Origin: JBFJVD01 sp041624375
GTDB lineage: Bacteria > Chloroflexota > Anaerolineae > Anaerolineales > E44-bin32
Assembly: GCA_041624375.1 (NCBI GenBank)
Contig: JBFJVD010000132.1
Location: forward strand, 1 to 8,401
DNA length: 8,401 bases
Direction of reading: 5' to 3'
Shown here: piece by piece, positions 1-6,504 of the stretch
Numbering within the stretch: the stretch's first letter is position 1
Layout of the letters: each line of letters starts with the position of its first letter
Position numbers and translations under genes: made by a program
The notes under the pieces: generated by a model
Told to the model about the DNA's origin: nothing
Database searches by the model: none
What the model saw: only the letters and a program-made list of their open reading frames with translations

Positions 1-531
1 GGGAAGCGGAACGTGGTCGTCAAGGGTCCGGACATCGATCTTTCCCTATCCATTGAGGGGCGGACCTTCATCAACTCCGACGGTGAGAAGAACATGCCCA
101 GCGGGGAGATCTTCACCGGACCGGTCGAGGACTCAGTCAACGGCTGGGTGCGGTTCAGCTATCCGGCGGTGACGGCGGGCCTGGAAGTCGAAGGGATCGA
201 GCTGCATTTCGAGGATGGCCGCGTCACGAAGGCGAGCGCGCGCAAAAACCAGGATTACCTGCTGCAGATGCTCGACGCCGACGAAGGCGCCCGCTACCTC
301 GGCGAGTGGGCAGTGGGGACGAACAAGCGGATCAATCGCTTTATTAAGAATATCCTGTTCGACGAGAAGATTGGCGGAACGATCCACATGGCGGTCGGGT
401 CCGGCTACCCGGAAACCGGATCCAGGAACAAGAGCGCCGTTCACTGGGACATGATCTGCGACATGCGCGAGGGGGGAAAGATCTGGGTGGACGACGAGCT
501 CTTCTACGATTCGGGCGAGTTCACGTTGTAG
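1..531 (+). CDS. M29 family metallo-aminopeptidase (AmpS/AmpT type), C-terminal part
   Basis: This is the last 176 residues of a leucyl-type aminopeptidase of the thermophilic M29 family, which removes N-terminal residues from peptides in the cytoplasm using a two-metal centre. The frame is open from base 1 (GKRN before the first GTG), so the gene starts outside the window and the GTG at 13 is not a real start. The C-terminal half of the family is very well conserved here. It shows the EDSV element (Glu codon at 127-129), the GARYLGE element (Glu at 304-306), GGTIHMAVGSGYPETG (His at 385-387, with Tyr seven residues later) and HWDMICDM (His at 442-444, Asp at 448-450). In the family, these Glu, His and Asp residues are the metal ligands and the Tyr is catalytic, and all are present. 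The gene ends with TAG and converges on the M48 protease gene 45 bases away. Family assignment is firm; substrate preference cannot be read. Confidence 0.92.
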   Translation, partial: GKRNVVVKGPDIDLSLSIEGRTFINSDGEKNMPSGEIFTGPVEDSVNGWVRFSYPAVTAGLEVEGIELHFEDGRVTKASARKNQDYLLQMLDADEGARYLGEWAVGTNKRINRFIKNILFDEKIGGTIHMAVGSGYPETGSRNKSAVHWDMICDMREGGKIWVDDELFYDSGEFTL

Positions 532-542
532 CCAGCGGGTAT

Positions 543-559
543 TCGGCGGCCGCCGCCGA
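543..559. terminator. GC-rich hairpin between convergent genes, possible bidirectional terminator
   Basis: TCGGCGG (543-549) and CCGCCGA (553-559) form a perfect 7-bp stem with a 3-base loop. It sits in the 45-base gap between the stop of the M29 gene (+) and the stop of the M48 gene (-). The position suits a shared terminator, but neither strand has a clear T-run after the stem. An intrinsic terminator is therefore unproven, and the hairpin may only protect 3' ends. Confidence 0.35.
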
Positions 560-576
560 GGTCTCCGGGTCGCGAA

Positions 577-1731
577 TCAGGCCTCACCCGGCGACCAGCG
601 TTCGGCGCGGGCGATGCGCTCGCGCAGCGGCGGATGCGAGTGCAGCAGCAGGACCACCCAGCGCTCCGGATTTGCGTCCGCCAGATTCTGGTTGGCCAGG
701 CGGGTCATGGCCTGGGCGAACGCCTCCGGCTTGCGGGTGGCGGCGAGTGCATAGGCGTCCGCCATCCGCTCGCGCCAGCGCGAGATGGCGTTGGTGAGCG
801 GCATGGTGATCAATCCGAAAGCCCCAAACAGAAGCCCCAGCAGTGGAAGCCCCGCCGGATCGGCGCTGGACCGCAAGCCCAGCGGCGCTGCCAGCGCGTT
901 CAGGCTGAGGAAGGCGAGGAAGAAGGCCACGAAGTTGAAGGCGGTCTGGGTCGCCATGAAGAAGGGGATGTCGTTGTGGACGTGGTGCCCGAGCTCATGC
1001 GCCAGGACCGTCTCGATCTCATCCTCGCTGAACTCGGTGAGCAGCGTGTCCCCCAGCAGGATGCGCCGTGTGCGGCCCATGCCGACCAGCGCCGCGTTCG
1101 CGGCTTTCGTCCGGCGGCTCATGTCGAAGGTGTAGACCCCGCGCACATGCGTTCCAGCCTGCTCCGCCAGCCGCAGCAGCCGTTCGATCAGCGATTGATG
1201 CTCCTCGCCGAGCGGAACGAGCTTGTAGAAGATCGGCATCAGCAATACCGGTGCCAGGGCCGTCAGCACCGCTCCGAACAGGGTGTAGACCGCTGCGGTC
1301 CAGAGCCACCAGGTTTCAGGCGCGCCGCGAATGAGGGCGTAGAGCACGAGCAGCAGCGGTATTCCCAGCGCAGCCGAGACGGCGAAGCCCTTCACCCGGT
1401 CGAGGATCCAACCGCCGATCGTCTGCGTGGAGAGCTCGTAACGATGGGGGAGCACGAAGCCGGCGTAGTAGCCGAGCGGAAAGGTGATGAGGGACCAGGG
1501 AATTGAGAAACCGGCCGCAGTGAACAGCAGCAGCAGCCACCAGGGACCTGTGGCGAGCAGGTTGAATTCGATGCTGGCGCGCAGCGTGACGTGCCATCCT
1601 GTGGCCAGCCATACCGCCAGGTAGATGACTCCAAGCCCCAATTGCAGCGCGAAGAGCCGCCGGCGCACCCGTGCATACTCTCGGGCGCGGGCCTGCCGCT
1701 GTGGATCCAGATCGAGGGCCGCTTCGGTCAT
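577..1731 (-). CDS. M48 family (Ste24-like) integral membrane zinc metalloprotease
   Basis: A 384-residue membrane protease of the CAAX prenyl protease 1/Ste24 subfamily of M48. Bacterial members cleave peptide bonds at or within the membrane; their natural substrates are mostly unknown. The zinc site is complete: HELGH at residues 245-249 supplies two His ligands and the catalytic Glu246, and Glu321 in SRWRERMAD (317-325) is the expected third ligand. The C-terminal HSHPPLRERI motif (364-373) is also typical of the family. Hydrophobic segments lie near residues 28-44, 64-94, 116-135, 141-167, 257-284 and 293-315, with the protease motif in the loop before the fifth. The polar N-terminus is rich in Arg and lacks a signal peptide. 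The start is the ATG at 1731, which has no Shine-Dalgarno sequence but a TACAAT box just upstream. The gene diverges from the GT-like gene. Family is certain, role unknown. Confidence 0.95.
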   Translation of the reverse strand: MTEAALDLDPQRQARAREYARVRRRLFALQLGLGVIYLAVWLATGWHVTLRASIEFNLLATGPWWLLLLFTAAGFSIPWSLITFPLGYYAGFVLPHRYELSTQTIGGWILDRVKGFAVSAALGIPLLLVLYALIRGAPETWWLWTAAVYTLFGAVLTALAPVLLMPIFYKLVPLGEEHQSLIERLLRLAEQAGTHVRGVYTFDMSRRTKAANAALVGMGRTRRILLGDTLLTEFSEDEIETVLAHELGHHVHNDIPFFMATQTAFNFVAFFLAFLSLNALAAPLGLRSSADPAGLPLLGLLFGAFGLITMPLTNAISRWRERMADAYALAATRKPEAFAQAMTRLANQNLADANPERWVVLLLHSHPPLRERIARAERWSPGEA

Positions 1732-1741
1732 GATGGGCAGG

Positions 1742-1747
1742 ATTGTA
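1742..1747 (-). promoter_or_regulatory. Possible -10 box for the M48 gene, giving a near-leaderless mRNA
   Basis: On the - strand TACAAT lies 10 bases before the ATG, in the short divergent region 1732-1834. A weak -35 candidate TTCGAT (1764-1769, 16-bp spacing) precedes it. Transcription would begin about four bases before the start codon, which fits the absence of a Shine-Dalgarno sequence there. This is a motif match only. Confidence 0.35.
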
Positions 1748-1834
1748 CCCCAGCGCTGCCGCCATCGAACCGCCGGCGCTTGAATGCAGTAGACTCGTCT
1801 TCGTGCCCAAGGACAGAACCTGAAATCTCAGCCT

Positions 1835-2965
1835 ATGCCCAGCGACAGCATGCGGATGCGGATTGCGATCAATGGCTGGCCGCTCATGTGCCAGCCGTCG
1901 AGCCCAGCGGCTCTGCATCTGCGCGAGTTGTTGGACATGCTGGCCGCTGCGGAGCCGCCGATCAACCTGCTGGTCCTTCATCCAGGCGACCAGCTGGAAT
2001 CACCCCCGGCTGTCGACACGCGTGGCCTCGGGGGTTCCCGCAGCAGCTGGGGCCGGCTTCGTTTCGAGCAGAGTCTCATGCCGCGCGCGGCGGCGCAGGC
2101 CGGCGCCGATGTGCTCCTCTCGACCCTGCCCGGCGGCGCGCTCCGATCCCCGGTCCCGCAGGCGTATGTCAGCCGGCCGCAGCCGGCGCCGGTTCGCAGG
2201 TCCCTCCTGGAGCGTCTGCGCTGGGCGCTCGGGACGGCGGGGATGCATGGAGCCGCGGCAGCCTACAGCTACGCAGATCTCCCACTGGCAGCTCGGATGA
2301 ATGTGAAGCTTCGCCGCCTGGCACCTTCGGTTGGGCCCCGCTTTCGGCCCGTCGAAGAATCGGACGACCGGGCCCGGCGCTCAGCCTATGACCTTGAGGC
2401 CGGCTATGTGCTTTGCCACGGGGCGACTCGGGAGTCGGTTCCGACGCTGCTCGCGGCCTGGACCTGGGTGGAGGGGTCCATGGGTGATGCGGTTCCGCTT
2501 GTACTCCTGGGGCTGGATGCGGAGTTGAAAGCCCTGGCGGCGCACGTCGCGGCCGATCTGGACCTCGAGGATTCCGTCATCAACCGCCCCGAGGTGGACT
2601 TCGAGTCGCTTCCTGCCATCTACCGTGGCGCAGAGGCCTGCCTGCACCCGGGAACCTCCGAGACCGGACAGGAGCTTCGCTGGGCGCTGGCCTCCGGTAT
2701 CCCGATTGCGGCCCCCGAGACAGCCGACACCCGCGCTGTGTGTGGCGACGCGGCCTATCTCTCGCCACCCGGCGATGCGCGCGGGCTGGGCGCGGCCTGC
2801 CTCACACTGCTTGTGGAACCGGATGAGGTCGCCCGGCCGTTGCGGCAGAAGGGGCTGCTGCGTGCCGCGGCCTACCATGAGCCGGCTTCGATCCAGGTTT
2901 TGATCGACGGCCTCTACCAGGCGGCCGGGCGCAGCCACGGCGCGAGCCAGGGTCAGCTGGCCTGA
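1835..2965 (+). CDS. Degenerate GT4-like (GT-B fold) glycosyltransferase
   Basis: A 376-residue protein resembling family-4 glycosyltransferases, which move a sugar from a nucleotide-sugar donor to an acceptor such as a glycan or lipid. Support is the order of weak but recognisable elements. The N-terminal strand MRIAINGWPL is followed by an RLRFEQSLMPRAA region and ADVLLSTLPGG (91-101). The C-terminal Rossmann half begins at AGYVLCHGATRE (189-200) and continues with PLVLLG (221-226) and SLPAIYRGAEACLHPGTSET (258-277). It ends with ALASGIPIAAPE (284-295) and GDAAYLSPPGDARGL (304-318), which matches the usual GDAA..vdPgD element. Several catalytic features are eroded. The usual K-N after the first C-terminal strand is replaced by RES, and the second Glu of the E-x7-E motif aligns to Trp283. 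It may therefore be a divergent enzyme or a non-catalytic relative. The start is uncertain: ATGs at 1835, 1850 and 1856 are all in frame and none has a good ribosome-binding site. It lies 34 bases upstream of the oxidase gene. Confidence 0.72.
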   Translation: MPSDSMRMRIAINGWPLMCQPSSPAALHLRELLDMLAAAEPPINLLVLHPGDQLESPPAVDTRGLGGSRSSWGRLRFEQSLMPRAAAQAGADVLLSTLPGGALRSPVPQAYVSRPQPAPVRRSLLERLRWALGTAGMHGAAAAYSYADLPLAARMNVKLRRLAPSVGPRFRPVEESDDRARRSAYDLEAGYVLCHGATRESVPTLLAAWTWVEGSMGDAVPLVLLGLDAELKALAAHVAADLDLEDSVINRPEVDFESLPAIYRGAEACLHPGTSETGQELRWALASGIPIAAPETADTRAVCGDAAYLSPPGDARGLGAACLTLLVEPDEVARPLRQKGLLRAAAYHEPASIQVLIDGLYQAAGRSHGASQGQLA

Positions 2966-2983
2966 GCCTGGGGTTGATACAAG

Positions 2984-2990
2984 AAGGAGG
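2984..2990 (+). promoter_or_regulatory. Strong Shine-Dalgarno sequence of the FAD oxidase gene
   Basis: AAGGAGG ends 9 bases before the ATG at 3000 and fixes that start. It lies in the 34-base gap after the GT-like gene and is far stronger than any ribosome-binding site of the neighbouring genes. It suggests the oxidase is translated more efficiently than the gene before it. Confidence 0.8.
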
Positions 2991-2999
2991 ATCGCTGCA

Positions 3000-4172
3000 A
3001 TGACCGGAGACTCCGCCACTGTAGTTGTTGTCGGCGCCGGAGCGTTCGGGGCCAGCAGCGCGCTGGAGCTGCGCCGGCGCGGCCATGAGGTCCTGCTGAT
3101 GGACCCCGGTCCACTGCCGCATCCACTCGCCTCGTCCACCGATATCAGCAAGATGATCCGGATGGACTATGGCGACGACGCCTTCTATATGGAACTGATG
3201 GAAAAAGCGTTCCCGATCTGGCGAGCGTGGAACCGCGGCTGGGGAGAAGAGCTCTACCACGAGACCGGCTTCCTGCTGCTTGCTGAGGGGCCGATGGAGC
3301 CGGGGGGCTTCGAATATGAGAGCCTGCAGCTCCTCGAATCCCGGGGACACCCATTCACCCGATTGGACAGTGCCGCATTGTCCGGGCGCATTCCCGCCTG
3401 GCGCGCCGATCGATACCCTGATGGCTACATCAACCCGGAAGCCGGCTGGGCGGAGAGCGGCCGCGTCGTGGAGCGGCTGGTGGCGGATGCCCGGCAGGCA
3501 GGCGTGCAGCTGCTTGAGGGCCGGCGCATGAAGGAGCTGGACGAATCCGGCGGCGCGGTGCGCGGGGTCGTAACGTCCGAGGGGGAGACGATCCAGGCCG
3601 ACTGGGTGGTGGTTGCCGCCGGCGCCTGGACGCCGAAGCTCTTGCCGCAGCTGGCCGATGTGATGTGGCCGGTCGGGCAGCCGGTTTTGCACTTCAAGGT
3701 CGCCGATCCGGCAGCCTTCCAGCCGCCCCACTTCTTGCCCTGGTCGGCGGACATCGCCAACACCGGCTGGTACGGCTTCAGCGCGCTGGCGGATGGAACC
3801 CTGAAGATCGCCAACCACGGCCCCGGGCGGCGGGTCGACCCGGATGAGCCAAGGACGCTCGACGCCGGCACGGAGGCGAAGTTCCGGGCGTTCCTGCGCG
3901 ATTCACTACCCACGCTGGCTGAAGCGCCGCTTGTGGGGAGCCGTCTGTGCCTGTACTGCGATACCTGGGACGGCAATTTCTGGATCGATCGCGACCCTGT
4001 CAACGAGCGCCTGATTGTGGCCGCCGGCGGCAGCGGTCATGGCTTCAAGTTCACCCCGGTGATCGGGCCGATCGTCGCCGACCTCGTGGAAGGCAAGGAC
4101 AACCGCTTCGCCTGGCGCTTCGCCTGGCGGAACAGGGGCGCGCTGGACACCGAGCACGCACGACATACCTAG
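3000..4172 (+). CDS. FAD-dependent amine oxidase of the monomeric sarcosine oxidase/amadoriase (DAO) family
   Basis: A 390-residue flavoenzyme predicted to oxidise a secondary amine (N-methyl or N-fructosyl amino acid, or similar) with O2, giving H2O2. The N-terminal GAGAFG (residues 12-17) is the FAD dinucleotide-binding loop, and Asp35 ends the second strand where the adenosine ribose is held. Compared with monomeric sarcosine oxidase (MSOX), key residues fall at almost the same numbers. Cys317 matches Cys315, which carries covalent FAD. Tyr319 matches Tyr317, Lys269 matches the oxygen-activating Lys265, His273 matches His269, Arg54 matches Arg52, and Lys350 in GHGFKF matches Lys348. One change stands out: MSOX Arg49 is Lys51 here, in TDISKMIR, recalling the Lys found there in fungal amadoriases. 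Length agrees with MSOX (about 390). There is no signal peptide, so it is probably cytoplasmic. It may be co-transcribed with the GT-like gene upstream, and its stop converges on the DUF309 gene with 15 bases between. Family is firm, substrate unknown. Confidence 0.9.
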   Translation: MTGDSATVVVVGAGAFGASSALELRRRGHEVLLMDPGPLPHPLASSTDISKMIRMDYGDDAFYMELMEKAFPIWRAWNRGWGEELYHETGFLLLAEGPMEPGGFEYESLQLLESRGHPFTRLDSAALSGRIPAWRADRYPDGYINPEAGWAESGRVVERLVADARQAGVQLLEGRRMKELDESGGAVRGVVTSEGETIQADWVVVAAGAWTPKLLPQLADVMWPVGQPVLHFKVADPAAFQPPHFLPWSADIANTGWYGFSALADGTLKIANHGPGRRVDPDEPRTLDAGTEAKFRAFLRDSLPTLAEAPLVGSRLCLYCDTWDGNFWIDRDPVNERLIVAAGGSGHGFKFTPVIGPIVADLVEGKDNRFAWRFAWRNRGALDTEHARHT

Positions 4173-4187
4173 CGGCGGGGTTGCGGG

Positions 4188-5108
4188 TCAGCCGACCTGT
4201 TGGAAGGGCTCAAAAAGGGATCGGTCGAACGTCTGCAGGTCTTCGGATTCTAGCGCCGCCGAGAGCTTCCCCAGATTGGTCTTGATCCGCTGAAGATCGA
4301 TCCCCCGGCATACCTCGGGTAGCGGGTCGAGCCACTGCCGCACCCGCAGCAGCATCTTTTGCGCGCCGGGTTGGTTGCCTCGCTGGATGTGGAGGTAGGC
4401 CACCGTGACCTGCAGCAGGGCCCGGTAGAGATACCCCTCCGCTTCCTCTGCTTCCATCCATGCCAGCTCGAGCGCTTCGTGCGCCTCGAAGTACTCCCCG
4501 GCGTTGTGGAGTTCGATGCCCTGCTGGGCCAGCGCCGACGGCCGGCCCTTGCAGGCGGCTCGCAGCCCCGCCAGGTCCTGCGGTCGGGCGTGGCGCTGAA
4601 TCAGCTCGGGCAGCGAAGCCTGCAGCCGGCCGCGCGTCACGACGTGATCCGATCCGGCGCGCTTGGCCCGTTCGAGGGCGCCGGTTTCGACATGAGGACC
4701 GAAGGCCAGGATCGGGATGCGGCGCGTTGCCGCTGAAGTCTTCAGCGTTTGGATCCATCGCTCCCAGGGGAGCTGACCCGAGGCCAGGTCAAAGATGATC
4801 AACGCCGGGTGCAGCTCACGCACCTGCCGGATGAAGACGGCATCGGCGCCTTCGAGCGGCTCCGTCAACGGAATGGCGCGGGGGGCTGGCTCCCCTTCGG
4901 CGCCGAGCACCTCAGGACGATCAACGACGACCACGCGATACCCCAGCCGCCGTCCGGCGTCCTCCAGCCGTGGGATCAGAAAGAAGTCGTCGCTGATCAC
5001 CACCAGGCGAGGGGTGCCGTCAAGTTCGTTAGGGGGTCGATCGCGGTTCAAGTCTCCCGGATCCACGGAGGGTTCCCAATCCTGCGCCCGGTGCCCGTTG
5101 GCAGGCAT
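4188..5108 (-). CDS. Receiver-like domain fused to a DUF309 domain
   Basis: A 306-residue protein with two domains. Residues 1-32 look disordered. Residues 33-172 resemble a response-regulator receiver domain: an acidic pair Asp40-Asp41 after the first strand, a candidate phospho-acceptor Asp107 in LIIFD, then IPILAF (131-136) and AGSDHVVTRG (151-160). The usual Thr/Ser after the fourth strand aligns to Gly137 and the conserved Lys to Arg159, so phosphorylation signalling may be altered or lost. Residues 193-300 match DUF309, with the signature GIELHNAGEYFEAHEALELAW (197-217) and the second helix pair LYRALLQVTVAYLHIQRGN (227-245). DUF309 is an all-helical domain of unknown function. The gene is last in the MoxR/CoxE operon, 9 bases after the VWA stop, so translational coupling is likely; its ATG has no Shine-Dalgarno sequence. 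It could sense or tune the chaperone pair, but this is inference from context. Confidence 0.85.
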   Translation of the reverse strand: MPANGHRAQDWEPSVDPGDLNRDRPPNELDGTPRLVVISDDFFLIPRLEDAGRRLGYRVVVVDRPEVLGAEGEPAPRAIPLTEPLEGADAVFIRQVRELHPALIIFDLASGQLPWERWIQTLKTSAATRRIPILAFGPHVETGALERAKRAGSDHVVTRGRLQASLPELIQRHARPQDLAGLRAACKGRPSALAQQGIELHNAGEYFEAHEALELAWMEAEEAEGYLYRALLQVTVAYLHIQRGNQPGAQKMLLRVRQWLDPLPEVCRGIDLQRIKTNLGKLSAALESEDLQTFDRSLFEPFQQVG

Positions 5109-5117
5109 CGCAGCGGC

Positions 5118-6491
5118 TTAGATGAACAGGGAGTCGATCGCCTGGCTGAGCTGCCGCAGATTGGCGACCACATACACATGATCCACCACGCCGGCGTAGG
5201 TCGGCATATCGCTGTCGCCGGTCCCCCAGCGGCGCTGCGACTCCGGGGTGAACCAGACCACCCGCCGCGCTCGCTTGACGAGCTGCTCGATGAGATCGGC
5301 GCGCGGATCATTGTAGTTGTTGCGCCCATCGCCGCACAGGATCACCGTGGTGCGCCCGTCAACTGAGTCGAGGTGATTGTCGACGAATTGCACCAGGCTG
5401 CGGCCCAGGTCGGTGTTGTAGTGGCCCGGCGGGATCCGTCGCAGCACGCCGGGGATGGCGACCTCCGGCCGGTCCTGGTCCAGGTCGGCGCTGATTTCTT
5501 CAATGTGATCGATGAAAGCGAAGCTGCGCGTGCGGGCAACCTGATCCTGGATCTGGTAGATGAGGAGCAGGAGAAACGAGACCACCGGACGCATCGAGGT
5601 GGAGACGTCGCAGATCATCGTGAAGCGCGCCTTGCGCCGCCGCTGCTTGTTCACGATCTCGAACGGAACACCGCCGTAGCGGACGTTGGCTCGCAGGGTC
5701 GCTTTTGCGTCGAGCGTCGCTCCCTTGCCGCGCTTCTGCCGTAGTGCAGCCCGGGTGCGGAGCCGGGCGGAAAGGCGAGTCACCTCCTGGCGCAGCTCGT
5801 AGAGTTCCGCTTCGCTCAACATGTGAAAGGGGCGATCCAGCAAGTCGCCAGGACGGGGCTGCGGTGGTTGAGGTTCGCGCATGCGCTCGGCGAGGCCGGC
5901 GCCAAGGTACTGCTCGATCTGCTCCCTGACCGCTTCGCCGTTGGCTTGAAGCAGCGCACGGAGCGCCTCGCGCGCTTCTTCGCTCATTCCGAGTGCGGCC
6001 AGCTGTTCGAGCAGCGCTTCAATCTGATCGAGCAAATCCTGGATCCCCAGTTGGCGAGCCACGCGGCGGTTGAGCCAGCTTTGATCCCTCGGCCCCTGTG
6101 CCCGGTTCATGCCCGCTTGCTCCGCCGCCTGCTCGAGTTCCTCCTGGCTAGGGCCTTCTCCCTCCAGCATGCGTTCTAGCAGTTCGCTCAGCTGGCCAGC
6201 GAGGGCGCGCAGCGCGGCGCGCAGCAGCTCCATGTCATCGTCTGAAAGCGCCTCGCCGGCAGGCATCAGCGGCGGGCCGCCGGAGCCGAAGTAGAGCGGG
6301 AAGAGAACCTCAAAGACCGGCCCATCATGCCGCTCCTTGACCAGCGTGGTCTTCAATGCAGCCTTGAACCCTGCCCGCTGCTGCACCCCAAGCGTTTGCG
6401 CGGCGGCAAAGGCGTCCTGGCTTTCCGCAAGCGAGACGCGCACGCCGGCCGCTCGCAAGCCATTGATGAATTCAACCAGCCGGGTCTCCAT
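5118..6491 (-). CDS. CoxE-like protein with a C-terminal von Willebrand factor A domain
   Basis: A 457-residue cytoplasmic VWA protein. Members of this family act with a MoxR AAA+ ATPase; in the CO dehydrogenase system, CoxD and CoxE mature the metal centre. Residues 1-70 match the usual start (METRLVEFINGLRAAGVRVS, then FEVLFPLYFG). Residues 85-205 are strongly helical and charged, with Glu/Gln/Leu-rich stretches that may form coiled coils. The VWA domain starts near 285. Its metal-ion-dependent adhesion site is intact: DVSTS (295-299), Thr360 in YNTDLG, and Asp388 in CGDGRNN. FTPESQRRWGTGDSDMPTY (414-432) is a hallmark of CoxE-like proteins. The start is the ATG at 6491. A weak GAGGG (6502-6506) overlaps the moxR stop codon 10 bases upstream, which suggests coupled translation. 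No CO dehydrogenase gene is present in the window, so the client is unknown and I give no cox symbol. Confidence 0.92.
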   Translation of the reverse strand: METRLVEFINGLRAAGVRVSLAESQDAFAAAQTLGVQQRAGFKAALKTTLVKERHDGPVFEVLFPLYFGSGGPPLMPAGEALSDDDMELLRAALRALAGQLSELLERMLEGEGPSQEELEQAAEQAGMNRAQGPRDQSWLNRRVARQLGIQDLLDQIEALLEQLAALGMSEEAREALRALLQANGEAVREQIEQYLGAGLAERMREPQPPQPRPGDLLDRPFHMLSEAELYELRQEVTRLSARLRTRAALRQKRGKGATLDAKATLRANVRYGGVPFEIVNKQRRRKARFTMICDVSTSMRPVVSFLLLLIYQIQDQVARTRSFAFIDHIEEISADLDQDRPEVAIPGVLRRIPPGHYNTDLGRSLVQFVDNHLDSVDGRTTVILCGDGRNNYNDPRADLIEQLVKRARRVVWFTPESQRRWGTGDSDMPTYAGVVDHVYVVANLRQLSQAIDSLFI

Positions 6492-6504
6492 AGGGTCGAA
6501 TCCC

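Noticed and set aside
634..1506. 290-codon + strand open frame opposite the M48 gene
   Set aside because: The product is a low-complexity, Arg/Gln/Glu-rich sequence antisense to a certain protease gene; no start signal or family match.
1780..1795. TTGAAT and TAGACT as a + strand promoter for the GT-like gene
   Set aside because: The two hexamers are only four bases apart, so they cannot serve as a -35/-10 pair.
1591..2391. 266-codon + strand frame overlapping the M48 start and the GT-like gene
   Set aside because: It crosses the divergent promoter region and overlaps two better-supported genes; composition (Pro, Ala, Arg, Ser) is typical of a shadow frame.
2802..3818. 338-codon - strand open frame across the GT-like gene end and the FAD oxidase
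   Set aside because: Antisense to a well-supported flavoenzyme; the product has no recognisable domain.
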